Shown: positions 8,720-15,550 of the stretch, piece after piece | Numbering within the stretch: the stretch's first letter is position 1 | How the letters are laid out: each line of letters starts with the position of its first letter | Assembly: GCA_965661115.1 (NCBI GenBank) | Contig: CBFICO010000014.1 | Span: 1 to 35,604 of the forward strand | Source of the DNA: UBA6770 sp965661115 | Lineage (GTDB): Bacteria > Bacteroidota > Bacteroidia > Flavobacteriales_G > Salibacteraceae | DNA: 35,604 nt | Direction: 5' to 3' | Made by a program: the position numbers and the translations under genes | The notes under the pieces: generated by a model | The model's input: only the letters and a program-made list of their open reading frames with translations | The model's database searches: none | What the model was told of the DNA's origin: nothing

Positions 8720-8784
8720 GAATTCCGTTTTTTATAGCTTAAGAAAGATTTTGGTGAATAGCTTAAAGCGAAAATGCTTTGTTA

Positions 8785-8875
8785 CTTATCACAGCTCTCG
8801 GCTAGGTATTGGCACCTTGTATGATACAGGTTGCCAAGGTTTCAAAGGGCCATTCCCTCCACCTTTCTAAATAAG
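8785..8875 (-). ncRNA. SAM-I riboswitch (S-box) upstream of the metH pair
   Basis: Read leftwards from 8875, the aptamer has the S-box elements in order: P1 CTTAT, the AGGTGGAGGGA-type core, TGGCCCT, TGAAACC, GGCAACC, AAGGTGCCAATACCT, GAGAGCTG, and the closing P1 strand ATAAG at 8789-8785. The well-conserved GGCAACC and GGTGCCAA blocks make the assignment secure. The expression platform is less clear. A 7-bp helix with one bulge can form between 8769-8762 (GCTTTAAG) and 8743-8737 (CTTAAGC), but no U-run follows it, so it is not an ordinary intrinsic terminator and the control may be translational or anti-sequestering. Confidence 0.93.
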
Positions 8876-8880
8876 CTTTG

Positions 8881-8888
8881 CAAAGGTA
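8881..8888 (-). promoter_or_regulatory. Promoter -7 box for riboswitch-metH transcript
   Basis: TACCTTTG on the minus strand (8888-8881) is a perfect TAnnTTTG box. The predicted transcription start, about 6-7 nt downstream, falls at 8874-8875, which is exactly the first base of the riboswitch P1 helix. A clear TTG at -33 is not seen; that region overlaps the end of the preceding small gene. Confidence 0.65.
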
Positions 8889-8901
8889 ATTTCTAAATGG
8901 T

Positions 8902-9129
8902 TTATCTGGTAAAATTCTTTTTAAAAAGAATAAAACCGCCAACAAGCAACAGCACATAAGGAATACCCATAATGTACATAATTCCTCCATTTAAACCGCG
9001 GCCAATTTCCGATCCTGATTGATAGCTACTTTCAGCCATTAGTCGACACATGCTGCACTGCGCATCCAGCATTTGAGGCATTGCAATCATCATTAACAGA
9101 ACAAGAAATGGAATATGGATTTTACGCAT
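8902..9129 (-). CDS. Small exported/membrane protein with Cys-x-x-Cys, end of the oxidase cluster
   Basis: This 75-residue protein has a signal peptide (MRKIHIPFLVLLMMIAMPQM, cleavage near LDAQ). Next to the cut site is a QCSMCRLMAE motif, followed by one transmembrane segment (about 49-68, IMYIMGIPYVLLLVGGFILF) and a short basic tail. The Cys-x-x-Cys would face the periplasm and could hold metal, heme or a disulfide. Its start overlaps the DUF420 gene by 8 bases, so it is probably made with the cytochrome oxidase assembly proteins. I recall similar QCAMC-type small proteins at this place in other flavobacteria, but I know of no demonstrated function. Confidence 0.75.
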   Translation of the reverse strand: MRKIHIPFLVLLMMIAMPQMLDAQCSMCRLMAESSYQSGSEIGRGLNGGIMYIMGIPYVLLLVGGFILFKKNFTR

Positions 9130-9640
9130 AATAAGGCGCTAAGAAAACATAGACTAAAACCCCAGTAAAGGTTACGTATAACCACACAGGGTAAACGAAC
9201 TTAACGAGCTTCCTATGTTTATCGAGGTTTTTTATAAATCCATGATAATACGCTAGAAGAATAAACGGAAGTGATAAGCCAGCTAACAAAATGTGGGTTA
9301 GTAAAACAAAGTAATAGATGCCTTTATAATCGCCTAAGTACTCTGTGTCACCAGCAAAATAATGATATACCACGTAACTCAACAAAAACACCAGAGATAG
9401 CAGCATAGCCAAACTGTTTAGCTGCTTATGAAGGTTTACATTCTTATTTTTTATCGCCGTTAATGAAAGAATGAGCAAAACAAAACAGGATCCGTTTAAC
9501 GTAGCATGAAAAAGTGGCTGAAAAGCAGTGAAAGCAGGTGCACTTGTAGCACCAGGCAACTCATGTAAGATTATTACCAACGCATAAACTGCTGCGGTAA
9601 AAATGTAAATACCCCAAATGATGTTCTTATTCGGTTTCAT
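9122..9640 (-). CDS. DUF420 membrane protein, likely cytochrome oxidase assembly factor
   Basis: The 172-residue integral membrane protein has about five transmembrane helices, with histidines at helix ends (IILHELPGA, FHATLNGSC, VVYHYFAGD, LLTHILLAG, YYHGFIKNLDKH), the pattern of the DUF420 family. The family includes CtaM/YozB, which is needed to mature heme-copper oxidases in Firmicutes. Its position between the SCO-like gene (14-base overlap) and the small Cys-x-x-Cys gene supports a role in oxidase assembly. The exact step is not known from sequence. Confidence 0.85.
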   Translation of the reverse strand: MKPNKNIIWGIYIFTAAVYALVIILHELPGATSAPAFTAFQPLFHATLNGSCFVLLILSLTAIKNKNVNLHKQLNSLAMLLSLVFLLSYVVYHYFAGDTEYLGDYKGIYYFVLLTHILLAGLSLPFILLAYYHGFIKNLDKHRKLVKFVYPVWLYVTFTGVLVYVFLAPYYA

Positions 9641-10283
9641 CCTTTTTTCTTTTTGTTGGGATAAACTCCTCTGCTTTTAAAACTTTGATATCATCAATAA
9701 GCGCTTTTTCCTCAACGTACTGTATAGCGTCTCTGTATTTTCTTATTCTTCCTTTCTTGTCTACTAAGACAAATAAATTAGACCACTGGTTCTGCTGAAT
9801 TTCAGCGGGTACATCAACTAAGTATTTTTCTTTAATCCAATTAAAATCTTCGTTGAACCCAATGGCTTCCCAAGAGGAGGTGGTCAGGTTATACTCCTCT
9901 TTAAATGCACAAAGTTCTGCAGTATCTCCAATAATTATGGAGCGCACTTTTATATCTTTCTTCTCTTTGAATCTATCGTTTATTGCAATCAGCTGACTGG
10001 CTTTGCGTTTTTCTTCAACTGGATTTGAGTTTACAACAAAATGATATAGTACTATATTGCCTCTAAATTCTTCTACCGCTTTTGACTCACCATTACAGGT
10101 GAAAAACTGAATGTCAGAAATTTGATAAAAGGTCGTATCGCCTTGACCCATTTCAGATTTGGGGCCATAAATTGGCAAACGAATAAAATTGTGTGTACCC
10201 GTAGAGAGCACAACATATAGCAACGAGGGGAATAAAAGAATGGTAAGCAGCAGAAGCGACTTACCTTTCAAAAATTTCTTCAT
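9627..10283 (-). CDS. SCO1/SenC-family protein lacking the copper-binding residues
   Basis: SCO proteins are membrane-anchored thioredoxin-fold chaperones that deliver copper to the CuA centre of cytochrome oxidase. This 218-residue protein keeps the family outline: an N-terminal anchor (about 10-27), the DIQFFTCNGE strand, a FRGNIVLYHF strand and LVDKKGRIRKYRD near 173-185. The copper site is gone. The segment aligned with F-F-T-x-C-P-x-x-C reads VVNSNPVEE, so the two cysteines become Asn87 and Glu91. The distal histidine before the LVDKKG strand is replaced (about Trp167). Two other Cys (63, 125) are not at family positions. It probably has a structural or altered role. It lies 12 bases after the subunit IV gene. 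Confidence 0.82.
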   Translation of the reverse strand: MKKFLKGKSLLLLTILLFPSLLYVVLSTGTHNFIRLPIYGPKSEMGQGDTTFYQISDIQFFTCNGESKAVEEFRGNIVLYHFVVNSNPVEEKRKASQLIAINDRFKEKKDIKVRSIIIGDTAELCAFKEEYNLTTSSWEAIGFNEDFNWIKEKYLVDVPAEIQQNQWSNLFVLVDKKGRIRKYRDAIQYVEEKALIDDIKVLKAEEFIPTKRKKDETE

Positions 10284-10295
10284 ATTTCTTACTTA

Positions 10296-10670
10296 CTATG
10301 AGAGTAGCGCAGGAACTAATGCATTTGCCTCAAAGAAAAGCAAAAACAAGAGGTACAGAATGAATCCTGCGTATGGAAGTAGAATGAAATATTTGAACAT
10401 TTTTCTTTCGTCTCCCAAGTGCATAAAGATCATCACAATGTAACCAGCTTTTACAATAGTTAGAGTAATGAAAGCCAATTTAACCATTGCCCAAGTTGAA
10501 CTTGCCGGGTCAACCATAGCTTTTCCAAGGAAAACACCCATTAGAACTTCTACAGCAGTAACAACCGTCAACAAAGCAGTTACAAACCAAATTTTCTTTC
10601 TAATCTTAACACCTTCTTCTTCGCTGTGTCCAGCTCCTAAAGAATATTCGATTATATCGTCTCTTTTCAT
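10296..10670 (-). CDS. Cytochrome c oxidase subunit IV (prokaryotic type)
   Basis: This small 124-residue subunit of a heme-copper oxidase has a soluble acidic N-terminus followed by three transmembrane helices (about 27-50, 60-83, 90-115). The characteristic stretch is KAGYIVMIFMHLGDERK, which matches the COX IV/CyoD-like family (KxxLVxxFFMHLxxE). It helps stabilise the oxidase core. The gene follows the subunit III gene by 21 bases. Confidence 0.9.
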   Translation of the reverse strand: MKRDDIIEYSLGAGHSEEEGVKIRKKIWFVTALLTVVTAVEVLMGVFLGKAMVDPASSTWAMVKLAFITLTIVKAGYIVMIFMHLGDERKMFKYFILLPYAGFILYLLFLLFFEANALVPALLS

Positions 10671-10691
10671 AATTTCTTTGGCTTTGATCTA

Positions 10692-11313
10692 TTAAACTAA
10701 GTAGTAGAATGTGAATACGAATACCCATACAAGGTCAACAAAATGCCAGTAAAGACCAACTTTTTCAACCATCTCGTAATGTCCTACTTTGTCATATTTT
10801 CCTTTAAGAACATTCATTAAAATAATGAAGTTAAGAATAACCCCACTTAATACGTGAGTTCCATGAAATCCCGTAACAAAAAAGAAAAACTGAGAATATT
10901 GAACTGGTGCAGCTATCGGATTATCTGGCCCAAACCCAATTCCATAAAAGTTTTGNNNNNNNNNNCGTTATCTGCCCAGGTAGAAATATCACCGTCAGGA
11001 CCAGCGATAAAAGTTGACCATTCCCAAGCTTGAGAGCCCAAGAAAATAGCACCACCAACTACTGTCCAAAACAACCATTTCACAACTCCTTTTTTATCCA
11101 TTCTGTGACCAGCCTCAACAGCTAATACCATTGTAACTGAACTTACAATAAGAATGAAGGTCATAAGTGCAACATACATCAATGGTAAATGAGCATGCGT
11201 AAAAGGGAAGTGAGTGAAAACTGTTTCACTTATTGGCCATGTTTCAACATACTTATGACGCACAAAACCAAGCGAACCTNNNNNNNNNNTACTTTAGATA
11301 CTTCTCCTGACAT
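10692..11313 (-). CDS. Cytochrome c oxidase subunit III (second copy), interrupted by two assembly gaps
   Basis: This is a subunit III of an aa3/caa3-type oxidase. The visible parts are MSGEVSKV at the start (ATG 11313), then GSLGFVRHKYVETWPISETVFTHF with several membrane helices up to DGDISTWADN, and after a gap NFYGIGFGPDNP..., HGTHVLSG and GLYWHFVDLVW, ending in TFYYLV at 10692. The HGTHVL and WHFVD motifs are diagnostic. Ten-N runs at 10956-10965 and 11280-11289 break the frame; the total length is not a multiple of three, so the N runs are placeholders. From family knowledge, the first gap probably hides roughly the first transmembrane helix. It is probably an intact gene in the organism. 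Confidence 0.85.
10956..10965. other. Assembly gap (10 N) inside oxidase subunit III
   Basis: A run of exactly ten N. The reading frame changes across it, so its true length is not ten bases. Confidence 0.95.
11280..11289. other. Assembly gap (10 N) near the start of oxidase subunit III
   Basis: A second run of exactly ten N, between the first eight codons and the body of the gene. Comparison with the family suggests that tens of residues are missing here. Confidence 0.95.
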
Positions 11314-11324
11314 TATTTATTTAA

Positions 11325-11912
11325 TTACCTGATGTACAACAAGAAAAAGAATAAATAGACCCACAAAAGGCCTAAAAAGTGCCAATACAAGGAACATAAT
11401 TCTAAGCCTAATTTATTTTCGGCGTTATATTTTCCTAATCTCGACTGGGCAAATGTATAAATCAAACTTAGAAAACCTGCAAAAAGGTGCGCCAAATGCA
11501 ACCCAGTAATTGCATATAAATAAGAACCAGCAGCATTACTTTCTTTTCCAGCAGGTACGATACCATTATTGTACAAAAAAGACCAGCCGGAAACTTGGAA
11601 GTATGTAAAAACAAGTGCTAATAAAATAGTGACAAAAATCCCGGCACTCACCGTCACATTGTTGTTCTTTTTCGCTCCTCTATTTGCTAAAATAAGGCCC
11701 AAACTACTCAGCAAAATAGTCACCGTACTATAACTAAACTCACTTGGCATATCAAAAACCAACCACTGCCCTTCTGCTTGTCTTACAATATATGCACTGG
11801 TGAAACCAGCAAAAAACATTATGATACTTAGAATACCAACCCACAGAATATTTTTCGCAGTCTTTCTTCTTATTAGTTCTTTTTCTTCAATATCGATTCC
11901 TATACTAGCCAT
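11325..11912 (-). CDS. Heme-copper oxidase subunit III (first copy)
   Basis: The 195-residue, five-helix membrane protein belongs to the cytochrome c oxidase subunit III family (SAYIVRQAEGQW; TGLHLAHLFAGFLSL; CSLYWHFLGLLWVYLF). I chose ATG 11912 (MASIGIDIEE) because the longer frame runs back into the ctaB coding end and has no support. It starts 2 bases after the ctaB stop. Two tandem subunit III-like genes of different length, this short one and the gapped one at 10692-11313, are usual in flavobacterial oxidase clusters. The subunits I and II are not in this window. Confidence 0.92.
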   Translation of the reverse strand: MASIGIDIEEKELIRRKTAKNILWVGILSIIMFFAGFTSAYIVRQAEGQWLVFDMPSEFSYSTVTILLSSLGLILANRGAKKNNNVTVSAGIFVTILLALVFTYFQVSGWSFLYNNGIVPAGKESNAAGSYLYAITGLHLAHLFAGFLSLIYTFAQSRLGKYNAENKLGLELCSLYWHFLGLLWVYLFFFLLYIR

Positions 11913-11914
11913 AA

Positions 11915-12802
11915 TTAAAAACTCATTAGATACGCCAATTGAACAACTGGCAAGTACATAAATGTGCAAAACATAAGTTGTGATGCGCTTTTCATATCTC
12001 GTTTAAGAAACAATCGAGCGGCTAAAACGGCTGACACTACACCCGCAATTAACACAATTGAAGTTGCTATCCACCCACCAATTCCAAACCAGAACGGCAC
12101 CAGTGAAATTGGAATTAAAAACAAAGAGTAAATTACAATTTGCATTGCACTCACACTGTCTCTATTTCTTGTGGGTAATAGTTGGTATCCTGCCAAGGAA
12201 TAATCGTCGTGTAATTTCCAAGCAATACTCCAAAAATGAGGGAACTGCCATATAAATTGAGTAGCAAACAATAATCCCGGAATTAACCCGAAAGTTCCTG
12301 TTTCCGCAACATACCCCAACATTGGTGGAATAGCACCTGGAAAGGCTCCAACAAAAACAGCTACTGGCCCAACTTTTTTAAGTGGAGTATAGATAAAAAC
12401 ATAAATAAACAAGCTTAATGAAGCAAGAATTCCACTTAGCGGGTTTAAACCAAACCACAATAAAGCAATTCCTAAAACGCCCCAAACTGAAGCCATAACA
12501 GATGCTTCAGTAATTGTCATTCTACCTGCGGGAATTGGTCGGCCGCTCGTTCGCTTCATTTTTTTATCGGCCTCGCGCTCTATAACTTGGTTAAATGCGT
12601 TAGAAGATCCGGTAACCAAAAAACCACCGATAATTAAATACGTTAAGTGAAGAAAGTTAACGGTTTCGGCTGCCATAAAGTAACCTAACACGGCACTGAA
12701 CACCACTAGAGAAGCCAAACGTAACTTTGCAAGCGCTAGGTAATCTTTAAACTTGGATTGTGTTTTTGTATTCTGAATTGTAACCGTCCTTTCCGTGCTC
12801 AA
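11915..12802 (-). CDS. ctaB: Protoheme IX farnesyltransferase (heme O synthase)
   Basis: This integral membrane prenyltransferase converts heme B to heme O for the oxidase encoded just downstream. The UbiA-family Asp motifs are present: NAFNQVIEREADKKMKRTSGRP (first N/D-rich loop) and KLHDDYSLAGYQLLP (second). Some nine membrane helices fill the rest, ending VVQLAYLMSF. I chose the TTG at 12802 (MSTERTV...), giving 295 residues, close to E. coli CyoE. The frame stays open upstream to a TTG at 12832, but a perfect -7 box lies at 12828-12821, so a start there would not be transcribed from it. No ATG is available near the N-terminus. Confidence 0.92.
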   Translation of the reverse strand: MSTERTVTIQNTKTQSKFKDYLALAKLRLASLVVFSAVLGYFMAAETVNFLHLTYLIIGGFLVTGSSNAFNQVIEREADKKMKRTSGRPIPAGRMTITEASVMASVWGVLGIALLWFGLNPLSGILASLSLFIYVFIYTPLKKVGPVAVFVGAFPGAIPPMLGYVAETGTFGLIPGLLFATQFIWQFPHFWSIAWKLHDDYSLAGYQLLPTRNRDSVSAMQIVIYSLFLIPISLVPFWFGIGGWIATSIVLIAGVVSAVLAARLFLKRDMKSASQLMFCTFMYLPVVQLAYLMSF

Positions 12803-12820
12803 ATCGCTAAAATTGAGCTG

Positions 12821-12828
12821 CAAAAATA
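12821..12828 (-). promoter_or_regulatory. Candidate -7 promoter box for ctaB and the oxidase cluster
   Basis: TATTTTTG on the minus strand matches TAnnTTTG. The predicted start is near 12814, about a dozen bases before the chosen TTG start. No -33 TTG is evident. Confidence 0.4.
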
Positions 12829-12872
12829 GCAATGTTTAGCCCTTAATTTAAAGCCTATAATTCAGATTATTT

Positions 12873-14477
12873 CTAAATATCGGTATAGCGGTTGGTAATG
12901 GAAGATCGGACACCAAAAGTCACTAAAAAGTCAATGCGATTAGTGATGTATTTCTGATCCCGTACTATGAAATTGAAATACAAACGCAGATTAGTTTCAG
13001 GAACAATTATATAATTGTACGTAAGACTTAAAGCAGCAACATCTCTCCTCACGCCCTGCCCTAAATAATGTCCGTATTCACTACTTCTAGAACGGTATGG
13101 CTGAAAAACATCTTCCCCAAAATTAGTGGAATCAGAACTCATTCCTTGCTGGAAATATTGAAACTTCATTTCCACCAAAGCATTTCCATATTGATAGGAA
13201 ATAAAAGAAACAGATTCTATAAAATTTGAACCTAAAGGATGTGCTAGCGACCTATTCAAATGACCATAATTTTGATTAGCATTACCATGCGAATAAGTAA
13301 ATGGCCGAACTAAGTTCATTTCAGTTTGCAACCCTAGTCCTTTCACCTTAAATGCATCAAAAGTTTTTACCCCTATTTGAATAGCGTATTTGTTAGCCCA
13401 CCAACCGCTTCTTCTTGCAGGATCCGGTTGAACCAAATCTTTAGCATCTTGCATTAGCTCGTCAAGCAAAAATTCATCTAAAACAAACTGCGTATAAATC
13501 TGTGTTTTTTGAACTGGTTTAAAATTCAGTGCAACACCTAGCAAAGAATTATCAGAGGACCCTAAAGAATACTCCACTGGTCTCATAAAAATAACCGGGT
13601 TTAGATAATTGGGATCAAATCCTCTATCCAAAAGCGTATCTCTACCCGGCCAAACAACAGACTCAAAAAAACCAACGTTAAACCATTTATTTACATTCCA
13701 GCTCAGGTAGTGGATGGTAGCAAACTTACTGTCCATGTTATTGTAAGTCCTTGAAATATTTGAACCTACCTCTCTCAAATGAGCATACAAAACCATGTAT
13801 TTTAAGCGCCAAATATCCGCACTAACTTTACCATAACTATAATTACCAGCGTTGTCTGAAAGCATTAATGAACGATATCCATCACCCAAAAAAATTCTTC
13901 CGTGACCAACTCTAAAATCAAATATTTCCCCGGGTTTGTAATCTAAAAACCCGTTTAAGTTGGTTGTGTGATAGCCGTTTTTATATTGATGCCATAATTG
14001 ACCATCGGCCGTTGTCCATGAACTGCGAACTTCATCTTCTATATGCAATGGATATTGAAATCTTGAAGCCGAAAATTCAACACGCGAATTGAACGAATTA
14101 CCCAATTTCAATTCACTTGCTACGCCAATACCAACATCAAAACCATTGGTATCTACTATATCGGAAATAACCTTTGCACCCAATTCCGCTAAAGGGTAAA
14201 AATCTATTCTTGATTTATTTTCTTGTTCGACTTCTTTATTGAGCTTTTGAAAAGGCTTTCCGTATTCGTATTTGATTTTTTGCTTTTTAATGTCATTTAT
14301 AGTGTACGGCTGAATGGCAGAATGAAAACTCACATCCCTTTTACTTAAATGACTTTGAAATTTATAGTTATAGTTTCTGGATAAAAAAACCGCATGGTTC
14401 TGAGCATTTGCAGAACCAAAAACCAAAAACATAATCACCAAAAAAGGCAGGTATAATTTACCCTTTTGCCTTCTCAT
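12873..14477 (-). CDS. Outer-membrane beta-barrel protein, Wzi/RemB-like (copy A)
   Basis: The 534-residue protein has a signal peptide (about residues 1-26, ending GSANAQ) and then alternating aromatic/polar strands typical of an outer-membrane beta-barrel. The core signature is GHGRIFLGDGYRSLMLSDNAGNY, followed by KV and a Trp-Arg-rich strand. Its close counterpart is in the gene at 15551-17080 (GHGKNFYGNGYRSLLLSDFAFNY). This is the pattern of Bacteroidota Wzi-like capsule-assembly barrels, and, as I recall, of the gliding-linked protein RemB; I cannot separate the two. The start overlaps the WecA-like gene by 20 bases. The context suggests a role in surface polysaccharide anchoring. Confidence 0.72.
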   Translation of the reverse strand: MRRQKGKLYLPFLVIMFLVFGSANAQNHAVFLSRNYNYKFQSHLSKRDVSFHSAIQPYTINDIKKQKIKYEYGKPFQKLNKEVEQENKSRIDFYPLAELGAKVISDIVDTNGFDVGIGVASELKLGNSFNSRVEFSASRFQYPLHIEDEVRSSWTTADGQLWHQYKNGYHTTNLNGFLDYKPGEIFDFRVGHGRIFLGDGYRSLMLSDNAGNYSYGKVSADIWRLKYMVLYAHLREVGSNISRTYNNMDSKFATIHYLSWNVNKWFNVGFFESVVWPGRDTLLDRGFDPNYLNPVIFMRPVEYSLGSSDNSLLGVALNFKPVQKTQIYTQFVLDEFLLDELMQDAKDLVQPDPARRSGWWANKYAIQIGVKTFDAFKVKGLGLQTEMNLVRPFTYSHGNANQNYGHLNRSLAHPLGSNFIESVSFISYQYGNALVEMKFQYFQQGMSSDSTNFGEDVFQPYRSRSSEYGHYLGQGVRRDVAALSLTYNYIIVPETNLRLYFNFIVRDQKYITNRIDFLVTFGVRSSITNRYTDI

Positions 14478-15519
14478 TCTTGTTTTTTAAATACACTAGG
14501 TAGGAAGGTAATTGAGCCAGAATAACTACAGCAGCAGTAATAACTGCAAACTTTTGGTTGGCTTCCATAACTAATAATGTCGCTTGGCTAATAATCAATA
14601 TAGTATAGCTATAAATGATAATTACAGAAGCTCGGTGACTCAAACCAAGGTCTATCAATTTGTGATGAATATGATTTCTATCGGCCGAAAAAGGACTTCT
14701 TCCTCTATATGTTCTGTAAATGAATATTCTCAACGTATCCATCATAGGATAAACAATGGAGGACATTGCAAAAATGGGTTTTGAAATAAACAACAATTCA
14801 GTAGGTAGTTTATTGGTGTCGTACTCAATAAGTTTGATAGCTAAAACAGAAACCACCAATCCTATAATTAATGATCCTGAATCACCCATAAAGATTTTTG
14901 CAGGTTCAAAATTGAACACTAAAAATCCGAGCAAGGCCCCCGCTAATGCAAAACCTAAAATTGCGTTTTCAATAGACCCGACGAAATAAAACCAAAAGCC
15001 ATAAGCTACACAAGAAATGGTAGCCACCCCAGCTGCAAGCCCATCAATTCCATCAATTAAATTAAAGGCATTTACTACAACGGTATAGGTAAAAACTGAT
15101 AGTAGAATACTTGCCCAATCAGGCAACTCGTACACTCCAAACAATCCATACATGTCGGTAATTCTTATATCCGCCATTATTACCAAAATGAACGCTACTG
15201 CCAGGTGCCCCATCAACTTCTTAACTGGCGCCGTACCCACTAAATCGTCTTTTATTCCAATAAAAAACAGGATTATCATGCTGGCTGCTATGTATTTAAA
15301 GTCTGCATTTTCTACAACCGGATACCAGAGAAGATAAGAGAAAAGTGTTCCTGCAAAAATTAAGATTCCACCTATGGTTGGAATGTGCCTGTTGTGCAAC
15401 TTGCGTTCATCGCCCGGAGCATCAACCAATTTTTTTAGGTAGGCTACTCTAATTAGTGCTGGTGTTGCAATGAGTACTACGATAAAAGAAGTGGCAACCG
15501 CGAGGAGAATTTTTATCAA
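14458..15519 (-). CDS. WecA/TagO-like undecaprenyl-phosphate sugar-1-phosphate transferase
   Basis: This membrane enzyme starts a lipid-linked glycan by moving a HexNAc-1-phosphate from UDP-sugar to undecaprenyl phosphate. The 353-residue, multi-helix protein has the family motifs: DD at 91-92, NAFNLIDGIDGLAAG at 150-164, MGDSGSLIIG at 211-220, and NHIHH at 282-286, the HxHH-type loop typical of WecA rather than MraY. The start is TTG at 15519; no ATG fits. A candidate -7 box precedes it. The sugar used is inferred from the family (GlcNAc or a relative). Its placement between two Wzi/RemB-like barrels and near gmd-fcl points to O-antigen or capsule synthesis. Confidence 0.9.
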   Translation of the reverse strand: MIKILLAVATSFIVVLIATPALIRVAYLKKLVDAPGDERKLHNRHIPTIGGILIFAGTLFSYLLWYPVVENADFKYIAASMIILFFIGIKDDLVGTAPVKKLMGHLAVAFILVIMADIRITDMYGLFGVYELPDWASILLSVFTYTVVVNAFNLIDGIDGLAAGVATISCVAYGFWFYFVGSIENAILGFALAGALLGFLVFNFEPAKIFMGDSGSLIIGLVVSVLAIKLIEYDTNKLPTELLFISKPIFAMSSIVYPMMDTLRIFIYRTYRGRSPFSADRNHIHHKLIDLGLSHRASVIIIYSYTILIISQATLLVMEANQKFAVITAAVVILAQLPSYLVYLKNKNEKAKG

Positions 15520-15542
15520 AACAGTCTGTTTTTATAGTGTGT

Positions 15543-15550
15543 CAAATGTA
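15543..15550 (-). promoter_or_regulatory. Candidate -7 promoter box for the wecA-like gene
   Basis: TACATTTG on the minus strand matches TAnnTTTG, 23 bases before the TTG start, and directly follows the stop codon of the preceding gene. No convincing -33 TTG is visible. Confidence 0.45.

Noticed and set aside
10913..11263. Short open frame ending KTFMELGLGQIIR across the N run
   Set aside because: It results from reading through the ten-N placeholder in the wrong frame; the correct frame on the left side gives NFYGIGFGPDNP and continues into subunit III motifs.
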